Source of the DNA: Gammaproteobacteria bacterium UBA2955
GTDB taxonomy: Bacteria; Pseudomonadota; Gammaproteobacteria; Pseudomonadales; Azotimanducaceae
Reading direction: 5' to 3'
DNA length: 14,351 nucleotides
NCBI GenBank assembly: GCA_002348825.1
Contig: DEBN01000016.1
Coordinates: forward strand, 1 to 14,351
Shown: positions 7,371-14,351 of the stretch, in pieces
Position numbering within the stretch: the stretch's first letter is position 1
How the letters are laid out: every line of letters starts with the position of its first letter
Position numbers and translations under genes: made by a program
The notes under the pieces: model-generated
What the model was told of the DNA's origin: nothing
Databases searched by the model: none
Seen by the model: the letters and a program-made list of their open reading frames with translations, nothing else

Positions 7371-7702
7371 GTCAGCGCGTTTTCGCACTACTAAGTGCGG
7401 ACTATCGCCAACCGCACGCGCAGACCGGAAAGGGGATCACTGTTGAGAGGCAGAAGATCGAAGGCAGAGAGTAGTCGCATTGGGTATTGGCGATGCTACC
7501 CAATCGGAAACTCGGCAAGGGACGGAAACCCCGCTGCTGTCTTGAGGGGCGGCTACTTTATACGACAATTCAAACGAAAAGTGCTTATGACAAGGGCGGT
7601 AACGCGACGTCTGCCAATCCTTCGGGAGTCAGAAATCGCGCACCTAAACTGAGCATAGGACGCGGGGCATTTGGCGTTTGAACAAACCGAAGGGAGATGG
7701 AA
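7371..7702 (+). other. Structured 5' leader upstream of proteorhodopsin
   Basis: This stretch of more than 300 bases has no convincing gene but several RNA stems. GTCAGCGCGT (7371-7380) pairs with ACGCGCAGAC (7416-7425), nine pairs with one A-A mismatch. It encloses the hairpin CGCACT-ACTA-AGTGCG (7384-7399). ATTGGGTA (7479-7486) pairs perfectly with TACCCAAT (7497-7504) around a 10-base loop. A UUCG-capped element lies at about 7610-7633 (TCC-TTCG-GGA with outer TCTG/CAGA). GTTTG-AA-CAAAC (7675-7686) sits just before the ribosome-binding site. I could not match it to a known riboswitch class. A second weak promoter inside it is possible (TTGAGG 7542-7547, GACAAT 7564-7569, 16-base spacer). 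Confidence 0.45.
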
Positions 7703-8383
7703 ATGTTAGACATGACCGACTTGGTTGGTGTTACTTTCTGGATCATATCTGCGGCGATGGTCGCAGCTACGTACTTTTTCACTGTCGAGCGTGACCGCGC
7801 TGAAGGCAAGTGGAAAACCTCACTCACTGTTGCGGCATTGGTTACTGGTATCGCGGCGATCCATTACTTCTACATGCGAGGGGTGTGGATAGAAACGCAG
7901 CAAAGCCCAATTGTATTCCGTTACGTCGACTGGCTGTTAACGGTGCCTTTGCAGATCGTTGAGTTCTATTTGATTCTGGCTGCAATTGCCATAGTTCGAG
8001 CTGCCTTGTTCTGGAAGCTGATGATTGCCTCACTAGTGATGTTGATCTTTGGATTCTTGGGTGAAGCTGGCCTAATGAATTACTGGCTAGGATTTGCTGT
8101 TGGTATGGCTGGATGGCTATATATCCTCTATGAAATCTTTGCCGGAGAAGCAAGCCAGATAAGTGCAGCTCAGGGCACCGAGGCAAGTAAAACCGCCTTC
8201 AATGCTCTTCGTCTGATTGTATCTATTGGGTGGGCTATTTACCCGATCGGATACATTGCTGAGCCTGCAATGGGAGCTGGCGCTCTCAATGTCATCTACA
8301 ACCTCGCCGATTTTGTTAACAAGATCGCGTTTGGTGTAGTGATTTGGGTAGCAGCGACGTCGTCTTCAAAGTCGACGGCTTAG
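7703..8383 (+). CDS. Proteorhodopsin, blue-absorbing type (light-driven proton pump)
   Basis: A seven-helix microbial rhodopsin of 226 residues in the inner membrane, pumping protons outward when retinal absorbs light. Counting from the ATG at 7703, helix B has H54 (IHYFYMRGVW, the family's His). Helix C reads RYVDWLLTVPLQIVEF, with proton acceptor D76 and proton donor E87. The spectral-tuning position, equivalent to residue 105 of green proteorhodopsin, is Q84, which predicts blue absorption. Helix G has the retinal-linking lysine K207 (LADFVNKIAFG). The D-W-x5-Q-x2-E arrangement shows a proton pump, not a chloride or sodium pump. The start at 7703 is preferred over ATG 7697 because AGGGAG (7691-7696) abuts 7697 but is six bases from 7703. 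An in-frame TGA at 7679-7681 excludes an N-terminal signal peptide, which many relatives have. It is followed by a strong hairpin and then the retinal synthesis genes. Confidence 0.96.
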   Translation: MLDMTDLVGVTFWIISAAMVAATYFFTVERDRAEGKWKTSLTVAALVTGIAAIHYFYMRGVWIETQQSPIVFRYVDWLLTVPLQIVEFYLILAAIAIVRAALFWKLMIASLVMLIFGFLGEAGLMNYWLGFAVGMAGWLYILYEIFAGEASQISAAQGTEASKTAFNALRLIVSIGWAIYPIGYIAEPAMGAGALNVIYNLADFVNKIAFGVVIWVAATSSSKSTA

Positions 8384-8396
8384 TTCGCTGAACTTT

Positions 8397-8438
8397 AGCG
8401 CCAGCGGACGCCGCCCCGGCGGCGTCCGCCAGCGCTTT
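8397..8438 (+). terminator. Strong hairpin between proteorhodopsin and crtE (terminator or attenuator)
   Basis: GCGGACGCCGC (8404-8414) pairs perfectly with GCGGCGTCCGC (8419-8429) around a CCCG loop. After a 2x2 CA/CA internal loop the stem continues with AGCGC (8397-8401) against GCGCT (8432-8436), for 16 pairs in all. Only a short TTTC follows, not a full U-tract, so termination is probably partial, or the stem protects the 3' end of the proteorhodopsin mRNA. It begins 14 bases after the proteorhodopsin stop. A weak promoter-like pair downstream (TCGACA 8445-8450, AATAGA 8468-8473) could give crtE a start of its own. Confidence 0.7.
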
Positions 8439-8496
8439 CACTAGTCGACAGAGAACGATCACAATTCAATAGACCATTCGCCAGGAGGAACCGGCC

Positions 8497-9468
8497 ATGA
8501 GCAATAGCGCCAACGCTCAACTGGAAGCGGTGATTCGTAAATTTGGTAATGACTCAGGCGCTATCCAACACGCGGCTCAACATCACTTATCCCGATGTGG
8601 CAAACGCTCCCGAGCAAAGCTCACGCTTGCCGCTGCTAAGAATTTTGAACACCCCGAAGCGCTGATCAATGTGGCCGCCGCCGCAGAGCTTATTCATGAA
8701 GCGTCGGTGGTGCATGACGACATACAAGACCGAACATCCACTCGTCGCGGCCAAGCGACCGTGTGGAAGAAATATGGCAGCAACACGGCATTGCTTCTGG
8801 GTGATCACCTGATCGCTGCCGCTTTTCGTTGTTTGGGCGCCAGCGGTTGTCGTCACGAGACGCTTCCCGGTTTAGTACAAGCGATGGCTGCGGCGGTGAG
8901 TCGCGCCAGTTCTGGACAATTGCAACAGTTAAATCTCCACACAGATAGCGATGCGCTGCTTACACAATATCAAACGATTGCCCGTCACAAGACCGGCTCG
9001 CTGCTTGCGCTACCATTGCAATTTGCGGCTGTATTGGCAGGGTGTGATACGCGGACTGTGGACGCAGCGCAGCGCTGTGGCGAGCAATTAGGCTTGGCGT
9101 ATCAGATTTTAAACGACCTTCAGCCGCTGCAGAACGCTGCATCCTACGCTCAGCACGAGGATGTAGTGGATCGAGTGGTCACGGCTCCGGTGGTTGCAGC
9201 GAAACAACTTAGCGAGGCAAAAAACATATTTGCCCACTTGGTCAATCAGCCGCGTCTGCGCCAACTCGCCCACCAGCGCTGCTGTATATGGGTTGAAAAC
9301 GCAGCTGATTCAGCGCGCCGTGATGCCTCTTGGTTGCCGATGCCAGTGGAACGCGTCATACGTCAATTCATCGTTGAGTACATAGCATCGCCGCTGCCCA
9401 GCGAGCCGCTGCCGACGCGCTTGGCTACTGTCAATCCAGCCCCGTTGCTTGCGACTGCAAATAACTGA
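8497..9468 (+). CDS. crtE: Geranylgeranyl diphosphate synthase (polyprenyl synthase family)
   Basis: A 323-residue trans-isoprenyl diphosphate synthase, supplying the C20 diphosphate for carotenoids from C5 units in the cytoplasm. The first aspartate-rich motif is intact: D74-D75-I-Q-D78 (VHDDIQD), followed by R83-R84-G85 and a GD at 102-103 (LLLGDHL). The K165-T166 pair (HKTGSL) is also present. The second motif, normally DDxxD, reads N206-D-L-Q-P210 (YQILNDLQPLQ), losing the first and last aspartates. This is unusual and could affect magnesium binding or product length. AGGAGG at 8483-8488, eight bases before the ATG, fixes the start. The stop overlaps the next start as TGATG at 9466-9470. 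Position at the head of a crt-blh cluster supports CrtE over a ubiquinone-type synthase. Confidence 0.88.
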   Translation: MSNSANAQLEAVIRKFGNDSGAIQHAAQHHLSRCGKRSRAKLTLAAAKNFEHPEALINVAAAAELIHEASVVHDDIQDRTSTRRGQATVWKKYGSNTALLLGDHLIAAAFRCLGASGCRHETLPGLVQAMAAAVSRASSGQLQQLNLHTDSDALLTQYQTIARHKTGSLLALPLQFAAVLAGCDTRTVDAAQRCGEQLGLAYQILNDLQPLQNAASYAQHEDVVDRVVTAPVVAAKQLSEAKNIFAHLVNQPRLRQLAHQRCCIWVENAADSARRDASWLPMPVERVIRQFIVEYIASPLPSEPLPTRLATVNPAPLLATANN

Positions 9469-10964
9469 TGGCGACGCATGTAGTGGTGGTTGGCAGCGGG
9501 TTTGGTGGCATAGCCTCAGCACTGCGCGCGCGCAAGTTGGGCTTTGAGGTCACACTTATAGAACGATTGGATCAGCTTGGGGGGCGTGCCCGTACTTTCG
9601 AGCGCGATGGCCATAGGTTTGATGCCGGGCCAACAGTAATCACGGCACCTTTTCTGTTCGAAGAATTGTTTGAATTGTTTGATCGACAATTGCCGGAATA
9701 TGCAGAAATGCTGCCCGTTTCGCCCTGGTATCGCTACGAATTTAATGACGGGTCGAGGCTGGATTACGGGGGTTCCGTAGAGGACACTTTGAAGGAAATA
9801 GAGCGTCTCAGCCCTGACGATGTTGATGGTTACAGAAAACTTCTATCGCACTCTAAAAAAATATTTGATGTTGGTTTCAGCGAATTAGCGCACGTCCCCT
9901 TTAATCGCCTTTGGTTCATGATTAAACAGGTGCCGGCGCTGATCCGGCTTGGGTGCTACCGCACGGTATGGCAGTTCACCAAGCGCTATCTGAAGGATGA
10001 CCGGTTACGTCGCGCCTTTAGTATTCAGCCATTGTTAGTCGGCGGCAATCCGTTTAATACCACCAGCATTTATTCGTTAATACACTATCTTGAGCGGCGC
10101 TGGGGTGTGCATTTCCCTCGCGGCGGCACTGGCGCGCTGGTAGCCGCCATGGGCCGTCTTATGGATGAGGTCGGGATCAAAGTCATGCTCAATCAAGATG
10201 TGCGGCGCATATGTACTGAGCATGGACGGGTGACCGGAGTGGAGCTTGCGAGTGGCGACAAGATGGCCGCGGAACTGGTGATCTGCAACGGAGACCCCGC
10301 GCAAATGTATCGGTCGCTGGTGCCGCAAGCGGAGCGCAAACGTTGGACAGACCGGCGTATTGATGCGCTCAAATATTCAATGGGCTTATACGTTATGTAT
10401 TTCGGTACCCGCTGTAAGTACGATGATGTAGAGCATCACACCATAGTTTTCGGAGAACAGTATCAAGAGCTGTTGCAGCGGATCTTCGCTGGTGAGCCCG
10501 CTGGTGACGATTTGAGCTTATATCTGCATCGCCCGACCGCCACGGACCCTACGCTTGCGCCCAGCGGAAAAGATACCTTCTATGTACTCGCTCCAGTGCC
10601 GAACTTGCAGCGACATGACTGGTTGGCCGTGCGGGATCAAGTGCGCGAACGTGTCATAGACATATTAGAACAACGGGTTTTGCCGAATCTGCGGCAGCAC
10701 ATGGACGTGTGCTTTGATCTTGATCCTACCCAATTTGACGCGGATTACGCGTCGCGCTGGGGTGCGGGCTTTTCGATCGCACCGATCTTTACCCAATCCG
10801 CTTATTTCCGATTTCACAACCGCTCCGAAGACGTCAAAAATCTCTATCTGGTCGGCGCGGGCACTCACCCAGGCGCCGGTGTGCCTGGCGTCCTCAGTTC
10901 TGCCAAGGTGGTTGAGCAATTGCTGATGGAGGACTTTCCAGAACTTCAGGAGGCTATTGCATGA
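9468..10964 (+). CDS. crtI: Phytoene desaturase (phytoene to lycopene)
   Basis: A 498-residue FAD-dependent desaturase of the bacterial CrtI type, which introduces double bonds into phytoene to give lycopene at the membrane. The N-terminus is a dinucleotide-binding fold with G9-x-G11-x-x-G14 (VVVVGSGFGG), followed by the acidic strand end LIERLDQLGGRART and DAGPTVITAP, both typical of CrtI. The C-terminal FAD/substrate signature is at 458-486 (NLYLVGAGTHPGAGVPGV then SSAKVVEQLL). Length is normal for the family. The ATG overlaps the crtE stop and its own stop overlaps the crtB start (ATGA, 10961-10964), indicating translational coupling. It is expected to be a lycopene-forming (four-step) enzyme because a lycopene cyclase follows, although motif reading alone does not fix the number of desaturation steps. 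Confidence 0.95.
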   Translation: MATHVVVVGSGFGGIASALRARKLGFEVTLIERLDQLGGRARTFERDGHRFDAGPTVITAPFLFEELFELFDRQLPEYAEMLPVSPWYRYEFNDGSRLDYGGSVEDTLKEIERLSPDDVDGYRKLLSHSKKIFDVGFSELAHVPFNRLWFMIKQVPALIRLGCYRTVWQFTKRYLKDDRLRRAFSIQPLLVGGNPFNTTSIYSLIHYLERRWGVHFPRGGTGALVAAMGRLMDEVGIKVMLNQDVRRICTEHGRVTGVELASGDKMAAELVICNGDPAQMYRSLVPQAERKRWTDRRIDALKYSMGLYVMYFGTRCKYDDVEHHTIVFGEQYQELLQRIFAGEPAGDDLSLYLHRPTATDPTLAPSGKDTFYVLAPVPNLQRHDWLAVRDQVRERVIDILEQRVLPNLRQHMDVCFDLDPTQFDADYASRWGAGFSIAPIFTQSAYFRFHNRSEDVKNLYLVGAGTHPGAGVPGVLSSAKVVEQLLMEDFPELQEAIA

Positions 10965-11878
10965 ACCTCAAATCACAAAAGCCTGAAATGGTATTTAAAG
11001 CCAATGCCAAGACCTTTGCGTTGGCCGCCCGATTCCTGCCGAGGGCGCGCTACGATGCCGTGGCGCGTTTATATTATTTTTGCCGATATATGGACGACCT
11101 AGCCGATGCGGCGCCAGCTGGTTGCAACAACGAAAAGCTCGTGAAGCTGCGCGAAGACTTTATTCGGGGTGCGAGTGACGATGCGATAATGGCGGATTTG
11201 CTGGTGTTGCAGCAGGTGTTTGGCATACCGGCAAACCTAGTCATCGATTTCATCGATGCGCTGATCGCCGATCAATGGCCGCGGCATCTGCAAACCCAAG
11301 ATGAGCTGGTGCGGTTTTGTTACGGCGTCGCCTCCACCGTCGGACTGATGATGTGCCATTTGTTTGGCGTAAAGAATCCGCGGGCTTACCCGTTTGCTGT
11401 CGATTTAGGGGTAGCTATGCAGATGACGAACATCTGTCGCGACATCCTAGAAGATGCTGAGCGCGAACGCGTATACCTGCCGGCAGATATGCTGCAAGGG
11501 CAGGTGACTGCCGCGGGGATTGTCGCCAGTGACGTCCAGCAGCGGGCTGCCGCTTACCAAGCAGCCGTGAGGTTGTTGGGTATTGCCGACGAATATTATG
11601 CCAGTGCACAACAGGGCTATGGATTCCTGCCAGTCGCGGTACGTCAGGCGATCAAGGTTGCCGCGCGACTCTACAGGGCCATTGGTGACAAAGTAGTCGC
11701 TCAGCCAGAACAGTATTGGCAGCGGCGGACTGTGGTGGCGAAAACGACGAAGTGCCGACTGATAGGTCAATTGTTAGGCCAGCGCATTACCGAAGGGTCC
11801 AGCACGCTGCTCTTGCAAACGGCAGAGCATCGACCGCGGTTGCATAAGGCATTGGACACGCAGCGCTTCAGCGCATAA
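10961..11878 (+). CDS. crtB: Phytoene synthase
   Basis: A 305-residue squalene/phytoene synthase family enzyme that condenses two geranylgeranyl diphosphates to phytoene. The two metal-binding aspartate motifs are clear: D45-D-L-A-D49 within RYMDDLADA, and D161-I-L-E-D165 within NICRDILEDAERERVYLP, the family's second signature. The usual F/Y-C-Y-G-V-A-S-T-V-G segment appears as FCYGVASTVGLMMCHLFG at about 119-136. Length and order are normal. The start overlaps the crtI stop by four bases. The next gene begins 18 bases after its stop, so the unit continues without a break. Confidence 0.95.
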   Translation: MNLKSQKPEMVFKANAKTFALAARFLPRARYDAVARLYYFCRYMDDLADAAPAGCNNEKLVKLREDFIRGASDDAIMADLLVLQQVFGIPANLVIDFIDALIADQWPRHLQTQDELVRFCYGVASTVGLMMCHLFGVKNPRAYPFAVDLGVAMQMTNICRDILEDAERERVYLPADMLQGQVTAAGIVASDVQQRAAAYQAAVRLLGIADEYYASAQQGYGFLPVAVRQAIKVAARLYRAIGDKVVAQPEQYWQRRTVVAKTTKCRLIGQLLGQRITEGSSTLLLQTAEHRPRLHKALDTQRFSA

Positions 11879-11896
11879 GGCTTATAGGCTAGCGTA

Positions 11897-13069
11897 ATGA
11901 GCGAAGCTGGGCCCCTCGCAACTGTCGATGTGGCGATTGTTGGGGGTGGTATGAGCGGTTTAGCGTTAGCGTGCCAAATAGACCAACGTAACAACCTGGC
12001 AATACGGCGAATGACCAGGGCTGTGGTACTGGAGCCGCGCGAAAGCTACCAGCGGGATAAAACCTGGTGCTACTGGCGCAGCAACGCCGGTCTTTTTGAT
12101 CCCGCAATCACCCACTCGTGGTCGCGCTGGGAGGTGCGTTCGGAGGGACGAGCATGGACGAGTTCGTGTCCTGAAACGCCGTATGTGCGGGTTGATAGCA
12201 GCCGCTATTACGAACTCGCTGCCGCGCGATTGGCGCGTTCCAATAGCGTAGGCCTCAAGCTCGGTGTCAGTGCTGGAGACATACGCTCAGATCGACAACA
12301 GGTGTGTATAGACACCGACCATGGGCAGGTGCGGGCCGCTCGAGTGATCGACACACGACCGCGACCGATTCCCCAAGGTACCTTGTTGCAGCATTTTTAC
12401 GGGTGGGAAATCGAGACCGACAAAGATGTATTCGACCCAAGCACCGTCACCCTGATGGATTTTAGGGCCGGTGGCGAGAACGACGTTCACTTCTTCTATG
12501 TGCTGCCATTCAGTGCGCGCAGTGCTTTGGTTGAGACCACTCATTTCTCCCACCACGCTTTTGACGTGGCGCGGTATCAGCAGGAGTTAGGCGATTATTT
12601 GCGCGAACGCTTTGACTTGTCGGATTGGCGCATTTGCCACCGCGAGCGTGGGGTGTTGCCCATGGCTAAACGTCGCGTCGCCTCGGCTGGGGAACAGACA
12701 CCTAACGTTTTAAGGCTTGGCCTGCACGCAGACACAGTTAAGCCGTCAACCGGATATTGTTATCCCCAAGCCCAACATCAAGCCTTGCAGTTCGCGGAGT
12801 GGTTGTCGGCGCCGGCCGACGGCACTCCGCCGCCGCGTGCAAGAAGCAGGGTTACAGGTTGGTTTGACTCCGTATTTTTGTCTTTTCTGGAGCATCAAAC
12901 GGCCCTGGCACCGGCCGTTTTTTTTCGATTGTTCCAGCAGGTACAACCAGTCGCTTTGGTGCGGTTTCTTAGCGATAGTGCAAAGTTTTCCGATTATCTA
13001 CGTGTGATCTGGGCGATGCCAAAGGCTGTCATGATGCGCGAGGCGATACGCTATGTATTCCAGCGTTAG
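11897..13069 (+). CDS. crtY: Lycopene beta-cyclase (CrtY type)
   Basis: A 390-residue flavoprotein cyclising both ends of lycopene to beta-carotene. The N-terminus has the dinucleotide-binding loop G16-G-G-M-S-G21 (VAIVGGGMSG), followed at the end of the fold by LEPR and the cyclase signature DKTWCYWR. The middle contains VTLMDFRAGG and FFYVLPFSARSALVETTHFS, a strong match to the CrtY/CrtL pattern (Y-V-L-P-F-S, L-V-E-x-T-x-F-S). KPSTGYCYP follows in the C-terminal part. The ribosome-binding site is weak (TAGG), consistent with coupling to crtB 18 bases upstream. The last 17 bases overlap the start of blh in another frame. The product, beta-carotene, is the direct substrate of the next gene product. 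Confidence 0.94.
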   Translation: MSEAGPLATVDVAIVGGGMSGLALACQIDQRNNLAIRRMTRAVVLEPRESYQRDKTWCYWRSNAGLFDPAITHSWSRWEVRSEGRAWTSSCPETPYVRVDSSRYYELAAARLARSNSVGLKLGVSAGDIRSDRQQVCIDTDHGQVRAARVIDTRPRPIPQGTLLQHFYGWEIETDKDVFDPSTVTLMDFRAGGENDVHFFYVLPFSARSALVETTHFSHHAFDVARYQQELGDYLRERFDLSDWRICHRERGVLPMAKRRVASAGEQTPNVLRLGLHADTVKPSTGYCYPQAQHQALQFAEWLSAPADGTPPPRARSRVTGWFDSVFLSFLEHQTALAPAVFFRLFQQVQPVALVRFLSDSAKFSDYLRVIWAMPKAVMMREAIRYVFQR

Positions 13070-13901
13070 GCCCTATTTTATGTTTCTGCTGGGTTCTGCG
13101 GTGGCGCTGTGTCTGGCGATTTGGGCAGCTGAGCACACTACATTTATGTGGTCGTTGTGCAGTGTGGTTATTTTGGTTGCGGGTCTGCCCCATGGCGCAT
13201 ACGACTGGGTCATCATGCGAGCACAATACGAGCGTCGGCGATTAGGCGCCATGGTTTCGCTGTATATCGCCCTCGTGGGCCTTGTTATTGCGCTCTGGCT
13301 TATCGCCCCACAGGCTTTACTGGCCGCCTTCCTAGCATACTCCGCCTATCACTTTGGCGACTCTGATTTACCAAACACATCATGGGGGCATAAGGCCAGT
13401 TGGGGCGGGGCGATTGTGGGTCTGCCTGCGCTGGTGGCAGCTGCAGATGTACAGTTATTGTTTGCAGTACTTACCGAGGACTCTGTCGCACAGGTGCTGA
13501 TTAGCCTTCTAGGCGCAGTGGGTTTTATCGCTGCCGTAATTCATGTGTGGATGGCGCCGTCTCGTTGGGTGCCGGCATTTTTGCTTGGTGTCTACGGGTC
13601 GGTGTGTGGAGTCGCTGGCGCACTGATGGGTTTTACGTGTTATTTCGCCTTGCTTCATGGTCCTACGCATTTAACCCGCTGGCGGAATGTCCTCGATCAG
13701 CAAGGCTTCGGAGTAACTACTCTGCTTAGTTGTCTGGTGATCGCAGCTATCGCGGGGGCGGTTTGGATAAATACAGCGAATAGTGGTTCCGCGGTAGAGG
13801 CCATTAACCAGACCACCCTGCGCTACACGTTTATCGCTTTAGCGGCGCTGACAGTGCCGCATATGGTGTTATTAAGTATGGCGAATCACCACGATCACTG
13901 A
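13053..13901 (+). CDS. blh: Beta-carotene 15,15'-dioxygenase, Brp/Blh family (retinal-forming)
   Basis: A 282-residue polytopic membrane enzyme that cleaves beta-carotene centrally into two retinals. Conserved histidines of the family are visible: H47 in LPHGAYDWV, H100 in AYHFGDSD, H202 and H206 in LLHGPTHL, and H270 in VPHMVLL. They lie at or between hydrophobic spans and are thought to hold the catalytic iron. About seven or eight membrane segments are apparent. The ATG at 13053 lies inside crtY, with GAGG at 13040-13043 nine bases upstream. An ATG at 13080 would shorten the protein by nine residues and cannot be excluded. As the last gene of the unit, it completes the supply of chromophore for the proteorhodopsin. 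No idi follows; instead a convergent gene begins 22 bases later. Confidence 0.94.
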   Translation: MYSSVRPYFMFLLGSAVALCLAIWAAEHTTFMWSLCSVVILVAGLPHGAYDWVIMRAQYERRRLGAMVSLYIALVGLVIALWLIAPQALLAAFLAYSAYHFGDSDLPNTSWGHKASWGGAIVGLPALVAAADVQLLFAVLTEDSVAQVLISLLGAVGFIAAVIHVWMAPSRWVPAFLLGVYGSVCGVAGALMGFTCYFALLHGPTHLTRWRNVLDQQGFGVTTLLSCLVIAAIAGAVWINTANSGSAVEAINQTTLRYTFIALAALTVPHMVLLSMANHHDH

Positions 13902-13923
13902 ACCATCTTTAAGCAGTTCGTAC

Positions 13924-14289
13924 TCAGCGCTCCACGTAGAACAGCTTGTTATAGATGACCCATTGGCCGTCCAGCTGCAACAGCGACAGCGTGTCCACGA
14001 AAACCATGCCTAGATACCCGTCGCGCACCTTGGCCACGGCGGTATTTCCGGAAATATCCACGTACAAGGTCTCCAGAAGAGGCGACTCGCCCTTGTCTTT
14101 TGCTGACGGAGACTGATCGCCAACGAAGCTAGCGAATTCGTCGACGGTTTGTTCAAGCAGATTTGTCCCCATGTAGCCCGTAATTTTGGCATTAGGATGG
14201 AACGCTTGGTGCACCTTATCTCCATCCGATAGAAACATCGAATCGAAGTAGGTCTGAATTGTCTTCGCTATAGCTTGTTCGTCAGTCAT
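13924..14289 (-). CDS. Small NTF2-like / putative lumazine-binding family protein
   Basis: A 121-residue soluble protein. The N-terminal helix pattern (AIAKTIQTYFDSMFLSDGD), then F-H-P-N-A-K-I-T-G, then V-D-E-F, and a final sheet (NTAVAKVRDG, FVDTLSLLQLDGQWVIYNKLF) matches the NTF2-like fold, specifically the Lumazine_bd_2 (PF12893) type. The name is historical: members are often annotated as nuclear transport factor 2 family and rarely have a proven function. AGAGGA seven bases before the ATG supports the start. It is convergent with blh, with only 22 bases between the stops and no obvious terminator. It has no evident link to retinal synthesis. Sixty-two bases of its upstream region are in the window, too little to define a promoter. 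Confidence 0.8.
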   Translation of the reverse strand: MTDEQAIAKTIQTYFDSMFLSDGDKVHQAFHPNAKITGYMGTNLLEQTVDEFASFVGDQSPSAKDKGESPLLETLYVDISGNTAVAKVRDGYLGMVFVDTLSLLQLDGQWVIYNKLFYVER

Positions 14290-14351
14290 AGTCTGTCCTC
14301 TGCGTAGGAGGTAGATTATGTGCTTACCCGTGTTTTAACGCTAGCCGCTAC

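Noticed and set aside
7515..7560. Faint resemblance to a cobalamin riboswitch core (GGAAACCCCGCTGCTGT)
   Set aside because: The B12-box context and the rest of the conserved core are missing. The resemblance is to a short GC-rich stretch only.
7505..7570. Possible c-di-GMP (GEMM) aptamer suggested by CGGCAA and GGGACGGAAA
   Set aside because: The conserved GACGCAAAGCC element and the receptor arm are absent.
7395..7681. Open frames of 85 and 64 codons in the proteorhodopsin leader
   Set aside because: Arg-rich composition, no family resemblance and no convincing ribosome-binding site. They overlap each other and the RNA stems.
8587..8856. Antisense open frame inside crtE, and similar frames inside the other crt genes
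   Set aside because: These are shadows of strongly supported genes, without motifs or ribosome-binding sites.
1..14351. CRISPR arrays, tRNA or rRNA genes, insertion-sequence ends, phage genes
   Set aside because: No regularly spaced repeats, cloverleaf, transposase or terminal inverted repeats were seen on either strand.

Overview
The window looks like a chromosomal segment of a marine proteorhodopsin-bearing gammaproteobacterium. This rests on the canonical crtE-crtI-crtB-crtY-blh block behind a proteorhodopsin, strong Shine-Dalgarno sites, a PF13557-type outer-membrane protein, a melibiose-type MFS carrier and several Fe(II)-dependent oxygenases. Placement below class (for example OM60/NOR5 or SAR92 relatives) is a guess.

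Left part (1-7102). The 5' end of a DUF1643-like gene leaves the window on the minus strand. It is followed by a roughly 340-base gap holding a plausible 27-residue membrane peptide, then an isopenicillin-N-synthase-like oxygenase (+). Next comes a decayed TauD/TfdA dioxygenase (-) with one frameshift and two in-frame stops, then an outer-membrane beta-barrel protein (+). A minus-strand run follows in transcription order: nitroreductase, phytanoyl-CoA-dioxygenase-like protein, GPH/MelB-type transporter. Together these suggest uptake and oxidation of an unidentified small organic compound. A Fur-box-like inverted repeat lies upstream of the nitroreductase.

Middle (7076-7702). The 627-base gap between the divergent nitroreductase and proteorhodopsin genes is rich in structure. 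It holds the Fur-like site, two adjacent AT-rich palindromes, three tandem 11-base repeats resembling a PhoB/OmpR-type box with a possible -10, and a long leader with nested and simple RNA stems.

Right part (7703-13901). This is a complete retinal photosystem on the plus strand. Proteorhodopsin retains the proton acceptor (Asp), donor (Glu) and retinal Lys, and carries Gln at the spectral-tuning site, predicting blue absorption. A 16-bp hairpin separates it from crtE-crtI-crtB-crtY-blh, a tightly packed set with overlapping stops and starts. CrtE makes C20 diphosphate, CrtB makes phytoene, CrtI makes lycopene, CrtY makes beta-carotene, and Blh cleaves it to retinal, the chromophore of the proteorhodopsin. 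No idi gene follows. A convergent small NTF2-like protein gene ends the window.

The core system is known. The less ordinary parts are its regulatory and leader region, the altered second aspartate motif of CrtE, and the iron-oxygenase/transport neighbourhood with a Fur-like site.
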